NCBI GenBank assembly: GCA_938003725.1 | Contig: CALKXX010000029.1 | Span: 1-20,516, forward strand | Source of the DNA: an uncultured Sphingomonadaceae bacterium | GTDB taxonomy: Bacteria > Pseudomonadota > Alphaproteobacteria > Sphingomonadales > Sphingomonadaceae | Direction: 5' to 3' | DNA length: 20,516 nucleotides | In this document: positions 1-7,984 of the stretch, in pieces | Numbering within the stretch: the first letter of the stretch is position 1 | How the letters are laid out: every line of letters begins with the position of its first letter | Notes under the pieces: generated by a model | Database searches by the model: none | What the model was told of the DNA's origin: nothing | Seen by the model: only the letters and a program-made list of their open reading frames with translations | Position numbers and translations under genes: made by a program

Positions 1-1871
1 AAATTCGCAACACCGGAATACATATCTACGACGCCGGAAAAGCTGTCCTTCTTCGCTTCGACAAATGCATTCACATCCTGGCGCGATGCCATTTCCTGTT
101 TCGCTTTGCGCATCAGGTCCGGGTGCTCGTCGAGCACTTTCTTAAACGCATCACCGTTGATCTTGATCACTTCGGACTTGATCGCCGCCTTTACGGTTGC
201 CGTCCGATAGCCACCCGCGATCAGAGTCATTTCACCAACATAAGAACCTGCGGGGAGATAGGATAGGAAGACCGGTTTGCCGCCAATTTCCTTTTCCACC
301 ACCATTGATCCCACGCGAATGACGTAGATGTCATTTCCGTCCGAGCCTTCCTCGATAATCGCTTCGCCCGCACGGACATTCATGATCTCACTCGACTCAA
401 CGACTTGGGCAATATCCTCTTTGGTCAAGCCGGATCCGAACATCTGCAACAACTGTCGTTCGGTTGATATCCGTGTGATCGCTTGTTTCGCGGCCGGCAC
501 AGAGGCCTGTAATTTTAACGCTGCAGTCCGCGAAATTTCAATCGCTATCATATCTTCTGCTGCTTTAATCGTGGCGCCACGCCTTCGCCCGGAGATCAAA
601 CCGACTTCCCCGAAAATAGAACCTTCTTCAATCGGAACGGTGATCGATGAATTGCTTGGATCAATTTCAACCTCGACCGAACCCTGGGCAATGGCAAAAA
701 GCGAGCTTCCCGGCTCGTTCCGCTCAAATATCACCTCTCCCCGGCGATAGGGACGTGGATCGCTATCGAGCATGAACTCACGCATCTGCAACGGTGACAG
801 TCCGTTCAATATGGAAACTTGCTCACGGAAGAATTCTAACCACTGGTCAACAGCCTTACCCTTCGGCAGATCGCTGAATTTCTTCTCCAATATCGGTTCA
901 TCCGCAGGTTTCAGCTCGTCATTGCCGTTGATGAATTCGATGACATCATAACCCTGATTCATACAATGCTTGATCAGCGGATATCCCGCTAGTGCGCCGA
1001 TGACATATATGCCTTTCTTGGTACTCTCAAACGCGGGTGATAATTTCGGATAGGCCTCGCGGTCTTCGCTGGTGAACTCAATTCCGCATTCTTCGACAAA
1101 TTTTCGCGGCGGCGCGCTACCCATCCGGGCGATGATACGATTGCAAGCTATCGTCTCTTGACCATCTCGGGTTTCCAACACCAACTCCCCGTCCTTCACC
1201 TCCGCAGGCGTGGTCTCATTGCGGATCATCACCTTGCCTTGCTCGCCCGCCTCCATCAACAGCTTCACATTTGCCTTTTTGGCACGCGCAAATTCCGCTG
1301 ATCGATTGAGGATCGTGACAATATTATTTTGTGCAGCATCCGCCGCCAAACCCAATGCGTTCTCAATTCCGGCATCACCGGAACCGATCACCGTAATATG
1401 TTCATCATAATATTCGCCCGGATCATCCAATTGATATTGAACCATTTTATTGTCACCGCCCGGACAGCGCATCAGGTTGGGGTTGCCCTGTGTACCAATG
1501 GCCATGACGATGGTTTCTGTGCTGATCTTGTCACCATTTTTCAGCGTGATCGTAAAATCGCCTTCATCGCCCTCGATCTTCACCGGCTCGGCGTTAAACT
1601 GAACATTGACCGCATGACCCTCGGTTTGTTCATTCCATTTGCCGAGAATATCCTCTCGCTTTCCGGCATCAAAATCCATGTCGGAACGCAGCACCAGCTG
1701 GCTGGGCGTCGCCATGACATGCTTGCCCTTTTGATATTTGTAGATGGTATCTGAAAGGTGATCGGTCTTTTCGAGCAGAACATGCTTCAATTTCAGCTGC
1801 GCAGCGCGCCCTGCTGCGCTCATCCCCGCCGGACCGGAGCCGATAACCACCACTCTATATTTGTCCGACAC
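1..1871 (-). CDS. FAD/NAD(P)H disulfide-reductase-like protein with two cyclic-nucleotide-binding domains (3' end beyond window)
   Basis: I translated this frame from the sequence; it stays open for 623 codons and runs off the left edge. The start is GTG at 1871, preceded by GGGGGAG about ten bases upstream. Residues 7-16 carry a dinucleotide-binding motif (VVVIGSGPAG), and a second one (VIGSGDAG) lies near residues 160-168, the arrangement of thioredoxin-reductase-like and YpdA-like flavoenzymes. No CxxC redox pair precedes the second motif, so it is not a classical thioredoxin reductase. Residues about 355-460 and 475-590 form two cyclic-nucleotide-binding domains. Their phosphate-binding cassettes are visible (FGEVGLISGRRRGAT, then VGEMTLIAGGYRTATVKA), and the second keeps the canonical Arg-Thr-Ala. 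The inference is a soluble NAD(P)H oxidoreductase gated by cAMP, cGMP or a related ligand. Similar fusions exist in databases as cyclic-nucleotide-regulated pyridine nucleotide-disulfide oxidoreductases; their physiological role is unknown to me. Domains beyond residue 623 cannot be seen. Confidence 0.9.
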   Translation of the reverse strand, partial: MSDKYRVVVIGSGPAGMSAAGRAAQLKLKHVLLEKTDHLSDTIYKYQKGKHVMATPSQLVLRSDMDFDAGKREDILGKWNEQTEGHAVNVQFNAEPVKIEGDEGDFTITLKNGDKISTETIVMAIGTQGNPNLMRCPGGDNKMVQYQLDDPGEYYDEHITVIGSGDAGIENALGLAADAAQNNIVTILNRSAEFARAKKANVKLLMEAGEQGKVMIRNETTPAEVKDGELVLETRDGQETIACNRIIARMGSAPPRKFVEECGIEFTSEDREAYPKLSPAFESTKKGIYVIGALAGYPLIKHCMNQGYDVIEFINGNDELKPADEPILEKKFSDLPKGKAVDQWLEFFREQVSILNGLSPLQMREFMLDSDPRPYRRGEVIFERNEPGSSLFAIAQGSVEVEIDPSNSSITVPIEEGSIFGEVGLISGRRRGATIKAAEDMIAIEISRTAALKLQASVPAAKQAITRISTERQLLQMFGSGLTKEDIAQVVESSEIMNVRAGEAIIEEGSDGNDIYVIRVGSMVVEKEIGGKPVFLSYLPAGSYVGEMTLIAGGYRTATVKAAIKSEVIKINGDAFKKVLDEHPDLMRKAKQEMASRQDVNAFVEAKKDSFSGVVDMYSGVAN

Positions 1872-2166
1872 GCGCTTTATTCTCCCCCATTGATCCGCCG
1901 AAAAGACACCCCCTCAAGCGCCATTCACATCCAGCTTCACAGGTCTTTTTTAGTTTGAGCGCGACCCAGAGTACGGCCAAAAAAGACTGTAATATTGCAG
2001 CATCTTACCAAAATGCATTTGCAATACCAGTGTAAAATATCACAGCGAAATAACGCGTTCCCGGGCTAGATAATGGTTAACGAGCCGGATCAATCTATAT
2101 ACTTGAAGCAATATCCGATCTGGTTACAGTGCAACGCCGCAATCAACCATGTGAGAATCCAGCGAT
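1872..2166. promoter_or_regulatory. Divergent intergenic region
   Basis: This 295-base, AT-richer region separates the divergent reductase and CcmI-like genes, so it should hold both promoters. I found no convincing -35/-10 pair. A TAAAAT at 2033-2038 could serve as a -10 for the plus-strand gene but has no good -35. A 9-base inverted repeat (GTCTTTTTT at 1943-1951, AAAAAAGAC at 1979-1987) is present. No RNA gene or small ORF stands out. Confidence 0.4.
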
Positions 2167-3138
2167 ATGACCGATAGTCCCGACCAGAAATCTACATTGA
2201 ATGTCGGGCGTTTGGCCCTGATTTTGGCCGGATTTCTGGCTTTGGGAGCCGTGGGTACCGCCCTCTACAAAAATTACGCAACGGGCGCTCCAGAAACGGC
2301 GAAGGAGGACGTAGCACAGGCAGAGCAACCGCCAAGTGTTGATGCCGTGATCGCCGGTCTGGAGAAAAAGCTGCAAGACGATCCGGAAGATGCGGAAAGT
2401 TGGCGCATGTTGGGTTGGAGTTATTTTGAAACCCAGAAATTCGCCGAATCGGCCACAGCAATGAAGCGTGCAACCACGCTGAATCCCAAAAACCCGGAAT
2501 ATTGGTCAATGCTGGGTGAAGCTTTGGTCATGGCGAGCGATGGTACACAAGTTCCCGGTGACGCCGCCGAAGCGTTTAGAAAAGCCGTTGCGTTGGACAA
2601 GAACGACCCTCGTGCCCGTTATTTTCTAGCGGTACAAAAGGATATAGCGGGTGATCACCAAGGCGCGATCAACGACTGGTTTGCCCTTTTGGAGGACACG
2701 CCCGCAGATGCACCTTATGCAGCCGACATAAAGCGCGTGATCGGACAGGTTGCGGAAAAAGAGAATATCGATGTCGCCGCAAGGCTTGCGAAAATCGCAC
2801 CGGCACCGCCAACCGGCGGGATCAGCACCGATGGTCCAGCCAAAGCCACCGCCGCCATTCCAGGACCGTCCCAGGCCGAGATGAAACAGGCCGCCGCCCT
2901 GCCTCCCGGCCAACAAGAAGCGATGATCGCGAATATGGTCGACGGCCTCGATAAGAAACTACAAGCCAATCCAGATGACGCCAATGGCTGGATCATGCTG
3001 ATGCGCAGCAGGATGCAATTGGGACAGACCGTAAAGGCGCAAAAGGCACTGGCCGATGGATTAGCTGCGTTCAAAAATGACGGCGCGGAAGCGAAACGTA
3101 TAAGAGAGGCGGCAATGGCATTGGGCGTTGGGGGCTAG
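2167..3138 (+). CDS. CcmI/CycH-like TPR membrane protein
   Basis: This 323-residue protein has a short cytoplasmic N-terminus, one membrane helix at about residues 14-34, and then a periplasmic part made of tetratricopeptide repeats. The segment near residues 61-100 (GLEKKLQDDPEDAESW) is repeated near 257-300 (GLDKKLQANPDDANGW), with further TPR-like helices between. This pattern of 'multiply-by-position' repeats behind a single anchor is typical of CcmI/CycH, which hands apocytochrome c to the haem ligation machinery. CcmI in full form has two membrane helices before the TPR domain; here there is only one, and no other ccm gene is nearby. The assignment is therefore to the family of periplasmic TPR proteins related to the CcmI C-terminal domain, not a proven cytochrome c maturation role. 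The start is ATG at 2167 with only a weak ribosome-binding site. Confidence 0.8.
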   Translation: MTDSPDQKSTLNVGRLALILAGFLALGAVGTALYKNYATGAPETAKEDVAQAEQPPSVDAVIAGLEKKLQDDPEDAESWRMLGWSYFETQKFAESATAMKRATTLNPKNPEYWSMLGEALVMASDGTQVPGDAAEAFRKAVALDKNDPRARYFLAVQKDIAGDHQGAINDWFALLEDTPADAPYAADIKRVIGQVAEKENIDVAARLAKIAPAPPTGGISTDGPAKATAAIPGPSQAEMKQAAALPPGQQEAMIANMVDGLDKKLQANPDDANGWIMLMRSRMQLGQTVKAQKALADGLAAFKNDGAEAKRIREAAMALGVGG

Positions 3139-3266
3139 CAAACCTTGCCACATCGCAAAGTGGAGGCAATAGCCTTTTAGGCCTAAACGCCATTCGCTTC
3201 GGATAATTTTTCGCCTAAGATGGATCAAACGTCCCGGATATTTTTGCGCCCTCTTTTACACCGGGA

Positions 3267-4709
3267 TCACCGAAATAGTGGTTCGCCAAAACTTCTCAAT
3301 TTCCGGCTGTGTAGCGTGCCCGCATCCGCTTCCTTCGCGAGCAAGTCTATGGTCCGCAATCCAATGGCAAGATGTTGCCCAACGCGTTCCTGATAAAAGG
3401 CATCGGCCATACCGGGCAGTTTGATCTCACCGTGCAGCGGTTTATCCGAAGCACATAACAGCGTTCCATATGGAACACGGTAGCGATAGCCATTGGCCGC
3501 GACTGTCGCGCTTTCCATATCAATGGCAATCGCGCGGGATTGATTGAGGCGTTTTGCAATCTGTTCAAAGCGCAATTCCCAATTCCGGTCGCTGGTGGTG
3601 ACCACCGTACCGGTCCGCAAATGCTGTTTCAGTTCCGATTGGTCGATGCCGGTTTCTTCCTGGACCGCGCGGGTAAGGGCCAGTTGCACCTCGGCAATAG
3701 TCGGTAATGGAATACTGGGCGGCAACACATCGTCCAGCACATTGTCATCGCGAAGATAAGCATGAGCCAGCACATAATCGCCCAGCCGTTGCGTCCGGCG
3801 CAACGCGCCGCAATGACCAATCATCAACCAGACATGTGGCCGCAAGACAGCAAGATGATCGGTAATCGTTTTGGCATTGGAAGGTCCGACGCCAATATTG
3901 ACAATTGTCACTCCCGGCCGGCCACCTTTGCGCACCAGATGATAGGCCGGCATTTGAGGCGGTTTTGCGATCGGCGGTATCGATGGCTTGCCATCGCTGC
4001 GGGTCATGCGATTGCCCGGTTCGACCAGCATTTCGGCATTCCCAGCAGCCACCTCTTCCAGCCCATATTCGATAAACTCATCAACATAGCGTTGATAGTT
4101 GGTGAACAGGATGAAGGGTTGAAAATGCACCGGATCGGTCGCGCAATAGTGCCGGATGCGGTGGAGCGAATAGTCAACCCGTTCGGCGGTGAACAGCGCT
4201 AGTGCAGAGGTTTCTTCGCCTGCAAAAATCTGTCCGCCATCAACAATCTCATCATTGGTTTTCACCAGATTTGGTGTGTGAAAATAATTGGGTAATTTTT
4301 CCTTCTTCGCCCGCTCCAGCCCGGCACTGGCATCCTCAAGTGCGAATGCCAGCGGGATCGGCGTATCGGAAAGTTCAACCCATATCTTGGCTGTGAATGT
4401 CTCTGCAATGCGGCTCAATTGGTCCAAAAAATAGGTGCGATATAATCCCGGTTCCGTCACCGTAGTGCGATAACAGTTCACATCCGACAATTGCCCCGAT
4501 GCCAGATGACTGGTCTCGGTTGCTTGATCTGCAGGAATCTCGACGCTGATCTGTGGATAGCGCCCTTGTGCACGATCATCATCGGCCAGCTTTGTTGTTG
4601 CATAACGGCCAAAGCGGGCTGCGGTGATTTCAATTTGTTCGGTGTAGAGTTTTTCCAGCAACGCCACGGCTTCGGCCGGCGTTGCGCACAATGTTGCTTC
4701 GGTTGTCAT
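3267..4709 (-). CDS. amn: AMP nucleosidase
   Basis: The 480-residue product hydrolyses AMP to adenine and ribose 5-phosphate (EC 3.2.2.4) in the cytoplasm, balancing adenylate pools and feeding purine salvage. Its length is close to that of the E. coli enzyme (about 484 residues). An N-terminal AMP-nucleosidase domain is followed by a nucleoside-phosphorylase-like catalytic domain. Visible there are GVGPSNAKT, the ribose/base-binding IDMESATVAANG at residues 396-407, and SDKPLHGE at 421-428 with the probable catalytic Asp422. The start is ATG with GGAG well placed upstream. It follows the ATP12 chaperone gene after 55 bases, the longest gap in this co-directional run, so it may have its own promoter or share the upstream transcript. 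Confidence 0.95.
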   Translation of the reverse strand: MTTEATLCATPAEAVALLEKLYTEQIEITAARFGRYATTKLADDDRAQGRYPQISVEIPADQATETSHLASGQLSDVNCYRTTVTEPGLYRTYFLDQLSRIAETFTAKIWVELSDTPIPLAFALEDASAGLERAKKEKLPNYFHTPNLVKTNDEIVDGGQIFAGEETSALALFTAERVDYSLHRIRHYCATDPVHFQPFILFTNYQRYVDEFIEYGLEEVAAGNAEMLVEPGNRMTRSDGKPSIPPIAKPPQMPAYHLVRKGGRPGVTIVNIGVGPSNAKTITDHLAVLRPHVWLMIGHCGALRRTQRLGDYVLAHAYLRDDNVLDDVLPPSIPLPTIAEVQLALTRAVQEETGIDQSELKQHLRTGTVVTTSDRNWELRFEQIAKRLNQSRAIAIDMESATVAANGYRYRVPYGTLLCASDKPLHGEIKLPGMADAFYQERVGQHLAIGLRTIDLLAKEADAGTLHSRKLRSFGEPLFR

Positions 4710-4764
4710 GTAGTCTCCGTTAGAGTTTTAGTCCCATAACGGAAAATCAGACAAAAGGGAAAAA

Positions 4765-5463
4765 CTAAGTACGAGACAATTCCAGAAAACGGGCTGACGC
4801 TTCAAACTCAACCTGTTTGATGCCGCGCGCTGTTGCTGCAAGATCATCCCGACCCCATTGCTGTTCCTGCCACAATTCTTCCAGATTTATAATCGGCCAA
4901 AGAGTCTGTACGTCATATGCGCCTTCTACAATTGCCAGCGTTATAACCAGCGAACCCGCCAATCCCGCTAGCGACAACATCGCGGCAAGCGCAAAATTAT
5001 CTTGCGTGTCCATCGTTTCGGTCAACCGCAAAATGGTGGATTCAGGTTGCGGCTTGTGCATCACGCCATGCACGAGACGGAAGCTAACATCATAGCGCGC
5101 CCGCGCCCAATCAAGCAAAGGGTCCCATTCCGCAATCTGTCGTTCGATCAGAGCGGGTTGCGTTTCATCGGCACGATAACAGAGCATATCGCTATCGGCA
5201 AAAGCGGCCACCCTGGACACGATCCGTTGGCGATCCGTAACAACCTGGTCCAGCGCGCCTTCGGACAGGCGGGTCAGCGGCATGGATTGCGGATCAATCT
5301 CTTCACCCTGGGCTTCCCATTCCGCAGCGACGGCCTGCGCCAGTTTTCTGGTCGGTAAACTCAACGGATTGCGCGCAGGGGTTTTGACCGAACGACCATC
5401 CAGATAGATCGCAAATCTATCGGCAACCGGCTCAAACGCCGCGTTTTTGTAGAACCGCTTCAA
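4765..5463 (-). CDS. ATP12-family F1 ATP synthase assembly chaperone
   Basis: This 232-residue protein matches the ATP12 family (PF07542), shared by mitochondria and alphaproteobacteria. In mitochondria Atp12 binds free alpha subunit until it pairs with beta during F1 assembly; the bacterial role is inferred from that. Typical features are the N-terminal MKRFYKNA and LDGRSVKTPARNPL, and the C-terminal NLEELWQEQQWGRDD stretch. The start is TTG at 5463: the frame upstream closes at a TGA within 30 bases, there is no ATG before residue 61, and GGGG lies six bases upstream. The TTG is two bases after the stop of the preceding small membrane protein gene, which suggests translational coupling. Confidence 0.92.
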   Translation of the reverse strand: MKRFYKNAAFEPVADRFAIYLDGRSVKTPARNPLSLPTRKLAQAVAAEWEAQGEEIDPQSMPLTRLSEGALDQVVTDRQRIVSRVAAFADSDMLCYRADETQPALIERQIAEWDPLLDWARARYDVSFRLVHGVMHKPQPESTILRLTETMDTQDNFALAAMLSLAGLAGSLVITLAIVEGAYDVQTLWPIINLEELWQEQQWGRDDLAATARGIKQVEFEASARFLELSRT

Positions 5464-5465
5464 AG

Positions 5466-5738
5466 TTAACCCCGATGATCCGGCCGATCATATGGCCTGA
5501 CGCCGGTAAGGAAATCGTCCTTTTTTCTGTTTTGTGCTCTGTCCAGTATCGCGGGAACAGCGAGCATTTCGATAAGCCCAAATGCGGTAACAAAAAGACC
5601 AACTTCGAACGTTAAAATCTCAACCTCGCCCAGCATGATAAAAACACCGCTGACGACCATTGCAAATCCAACCAAACGAATGATCGGAATGACATTGGCA
5701 AATATTGGACCGCGTTTTTGCGAACTACGTCTATTCAT
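5466..5738 (-). CDS. Small two-helix membrane protein (paralogue B)
   Basis: This is a 90-residue hypothetical protein that I do not recognise by name. A basic N-terminus (MNRRSSQKRG) precedes two membrane helices, roughly residues 17-37 and 42-65, and a charged C-terminus. I chose the ATG at 5738 because it overlaps the stop of the upstream gene in ATGAATAG, a typical coupled junction; a longer start at 5795 would lie inside the upstream gene. Residues 19-73 align without gaps to residues 31-85 of that upstream gene, sharing IIRL-x-G, a spaced G/I/G pattern, a central Gly, M-x-x-VP and R-x-x-x-R. It sits immediately before the ATP12 chaperone gene, so a role in membrane ATP synthase assembly is possible but unproven. 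Confidence 0.75.
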   Translation of the reverse strand: MNRRSSQKRGPIFANVIPIIRLVGFAMVVSGVFIMLGEVEILTFEVGLFVTAFGLIEMLAVPAILDRAQNRKKDDFLTGVRPYDRPDHRG

Positions 5739-6036
5739 GCGGATTGCCTTCTTCCTTTTTGGCAATTTCCTCTTCCGCCACCCGGGCTCTGACAAATTGC
5801 CGGATGATCCAAAGCGGCACGAACCACATCTGAAACAAGGCGATCAAAATCAGCACATATCCGGGCCATGGCGGGAAAGGGGGCATTCGGCCCGTGGCAA
5901 TCAATATTCCGACGATCAATAATCCGACGCCAAGCAATCGAATGATCCCGACCGAGAAATGCACGGCCTTGGCCTGTTTTTCCTTTTCCGGATCTGGTAC
6001 ATATGCCGGCTCATCTTCAGGCACAGGATCAGTCAT
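5731..6036 (-). CDS. Small two-helix membrane protein (paralogue A)
   Basis: This is a 101-residue hypothetical protein. An acidic, proline-rich N-terminus (residues 1-20) is followed by a conserved IIRLLG at 31-36 and two membrane helices, about 29-48 and 56-78. The loop between them (PPFPPWPG) is proline rich, and the tail is charged (EEEIAKKEE). Its ATG overlaps the stop of the upstream HAD phosphatase by four bases (ATGA), and its own stop overlaps the start of the next gene by eight. It is a diverged copy of the following gene (15 identities over 55 ungapped positions by my count). I cannot assign a function; the family appears to be an uncharacterised inner-membrane protein. Confidence 0.8.
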   Translation of the reverse strand: MTDPVPEDEPAYVPDPEKEKQAKAVHFSVGIIRLLGVGLLIVGILIATGRMPPFPPWPGYVLILIALFQMWFVPLWIIRQFVRARVAEEEIAKKEEGNPHE

Positions 6037-6686
6037 TGGTTCAGTGCTTCGTGTAACTCGTTCATCGTCATCGCGACCGTTTCTGCTCCTGCCGTAATCA
6101 GCTCATGGGCGTCGTGATATCCCCAATTCACCCCAATTGCGCGGACCTTTGCATTGACCGCCATTTCCATATCAAAGCTGGTATCGCCGATCATCGCGGT
6201 GGTTTCGGCGGCTGCGCCGGCCTCTGCCATGGCCAGTTCCACCATGGCGGGATGCGGCTTTGAAGGATGACGGTCCGCCGTTTGCAACGTCACAAAGCGA
6301 TCTTTCAGCCCGTGCATATCCATAACGTGGTTCAATCCGCGATCTGATTTCCCGGTCGCCACGCCCAGTACCCAGTCATCCGCTTCCAACCGGTCAATCA
6401 GTTCAAGCAGTCCGTCATATAGGGGTTCTTGAACGCCGCCTTCCTGGCGCAATTCAAAGAAACCATCCTTGTAAGACTGCGTTACAGCTGCGGCCAGCAT
6501 ATCATCCGCCTCCGGCAATAATTGTCGCACCGCCTCCATCAGGCTGAGGCCAACAATTCGGCGAGTTTGATGATGGCCGGGCGGTGTCAGCCCGTGTTTT
6601 ACAAACGCCTGATCCATCGACGCACAGATATTCGCCTGACTGTCAACCATGGTGCCGTCACAATCAAAAAGCGCGAGTTTATTCAT
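6033..6686 (-). CDS. HAD-IA hydrolase, phosphoglycolate phosphatase-like
   Basis: The 217-residue product carries all haloacid dehalogenase superfamily phosphatase motifs. Motif I is DCDGT at residues 8-12 (nucleophile Asp8, acid/base Asp10). Motif II is VATGKS near 109-114. A lysine in the PSKPHP segment serves motif III, and motif IV is GDTSFD at 167-172. A helical cap is inserted after motif I, as in the Gph/PGMB-like subgroup. Such enzymes dephosphorylate small phosphometabolites such as 2-phosphoglycolate; the actual substrate cannot be read from sequence. It overlaps the upstream pseudouridine synthase gene by four bases and the downstream membrane protein gene by four bases, so it is firmly within the operon. 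Confidence 0.9.
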   Translation of the reverse strand: MNKLALFDCDGTMVDSQANICASMDQAFVKHGLTPPGHHQTRRIVGLSLMEAVRQLLPEADDMLAAAVTQSYKDGFFELRQEGGVQEPLYDGLLELIDRLEADDWVLGVATGKSDRGLNHVMDMHGLKDRFVTLQTADRHPSKPHPAMVELAMAEAGAAAETTAMIGDTSFDMEMAVNAKVRAIGVNWGYHDAHELITAGAETVAMTMNELHEALNQ

Positions 6687-7975
6687 GGTTTTCTAGGCTT
6701 TCTAGCGGCTTTAATCTTCGCCTTATGAGGCATGTTCTTTTTATGCGTGGCTTTGCCCGCATTGGGGCGTTCGCGCTTCGTCGGTTTCCCCGCTTTGGTT
6801 GGCTTTCCGCTATTCTCTCCGCGGCCGCGCCTTTCGCCGCGTTTATCTTTGCGCACTTGCTTGGCATGCGCCTTTGCCTGCTTCTTGCGCACCATTTTGC
6901 CGCCCGGCTTTTTCTCTTCCAATTGCAAGAGATCACCTAGAGTCAGGTCCAGCCCCAGATTATCCATTGAATCCGCAAAATGTTCAGGCAAGTCCGCCTT
7001 TACGTCCAGCTTGTGGCCGTCCGGGTGGTCAATTCGCAGGCGCCGGGCATGGAGATGCATCTTGCGGCTGATCGCACCGGTTAGAAATGCATCCTTGCCG
7101 CCATATTTACCGTCCCCCAAGATGGGATGACCGATCGCGGCCATGTGGACACGCAGTTGATGTGTCCGCCCGGTAAAGGGCTGTAGCTCGACCCAGCAGG
7201 CGCGATTACCAGCCCGTTCAATGATCCGGTAGCGTGATTTCGCCATCTGACCATTTTCCTCGTCGACATGCATTTTCTCTCCACCCGATCCGGGCTGTTT
7301 AGAAAGTGGAAGGTCGATGATCCCATCGGCAATTTCCGGTACACCCATGATCAGCGCCCAGTAAACTTTACGCGCCGTCCGTCCCGAAAACCGTTTAGAA
7401 AAAAAGGAAGCCGCACCGGGGGACCGGGCCAGCAAAATGGCGCCGCTGGTATCCTTGTCCAATCGGTGCACCAATCTGGGCCGCGATTTCGCATCATAGG
7501 TCAGCGCATCAAGCATGCCGTCCAGATGGGTAGTCGTCTTGCTACCCCCCTGTGTTGCAAGGCCCGGCGGTTTATTGACAATAATCGCCGCTTTGTCTTT
7601 GTGAATCACTAGCTCCCGGGCAAAATCAATTTGATCTTTGGACAATTCCGTGCGCGGTTTGGCAACGCGGCCGGGACGCTCAATCTCTGCCGGAGGCACG
7701 CGTAGTACCTGTCCGGCGTGGACACGATCACCCGGTGCCACCCGTTTTCCGTCCAGACGCAGTTGCCCCGTCCGCGCCCAGCGTGACACGATATTGAATG
7801 GCACATCATCCATATGCCGCTTAAACCAGCGATCCACACGGATATCATCATCATCCGGCCCGACGGTGAATTGCCGGACATCCAGCACCTTCAGAGACTT
7901 TTTCTGCTCCTGCAAATTGCCTTGCGGCTTTTCTTCCTCGGAACCACTTTCCGCCGTGGGATCAAAACTGGTCAT
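6683..7975 (-). CDS. RluA/RluC-family 23S rRNA pseudouridine synthase with basic C-terminal tail
   Basis: This 430-residue enzyme should convert specific uridines in RNA to pseudouridine. An S4 RNA-binding domain occupies about residues 45-95. The catalytic domain follows, with HRLDKDTSG at 170-178 (catalytic Asp173) and the later family motif FTGRTHQLRVHM near 267-278. By architecture it is RluC- or RluD-like, so large-subunit rRNA is the likely target. Unusually, residues 355-430 form a low-complexity tail in which about 31 of 76 residues are Lys or Arg; RluC homologues normally end near residue 320-350. The start is ATG with GAGG seven bases upstream, and this SD overlaps the stop codon of crcB. 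Confidence 0.92.
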   Translation of the reverse strand: MTSFDPTAESGSEEEKPQGNLQEQKKSLKVLDVRQFTVGPDDDDIRVDRWFKRHMDDVPFNIVSRWARTGQLRLDGKRVAPGDRVHAGQVLRVPPAEIERPGRVAKPRTELSKDQIDFARELVIHKDKAAIIVNKPPGLATQGGSKTTTHLDGMLDALTYDAKSRPRLVHRLDKDTSGAILLARSPGAASFFSKRFSGRTARKVYWALIMGVPEIADGIIDLPLSKQPGSGGEKMHVDEENGQMAKSRYRIIERAGNRACWVELQPFTGRTHQLRVHMAAIGHPILGDGKYGGKDAFLTGAISRKMHLHARRLRIDHPDGHKLDVKADLPEHFADSMDNLGLDLTLGDLLQLEEKKPGGKMVRKKQAKAHAKQVRKDKRGERRGRGENSGKPTKAGKPTKRERPNAGKATHKKNMPHKAKIKAARKPRKP

Positions 7976-7984
7976 GGGATATCC

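Noticed and set aside
328..1958. Several plus-strand open frames of 66-141 codons in the left region
   Set aside because: All lie opposite the reductase-CNB gene, whose long frame has full family motifs; they have no motifs of their own.
1943..1987. GTCTTTTTT/AAAAAAGAC inverted repeat as an intrinsic terminator
   Set aside because: It lies in a divergent region where no transcript ends, is AT-rich, and has a 27-base spacer; kept only as a possible site.
3176..3187. Perfect palindrome TTTAGGCCTAAA between the convergent TPR and amn genes as a terminator
   Set aside because: Only four base pairs could form outside a four-base loop, and no T-tract follows on either strand.
5466..5795. Longer 109-residue start for the small membrane protein
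   Set aside because: It would begin inside the upstream gene and adds only basic residues; the ATG at 5738 forms a standard stop/start overlap.
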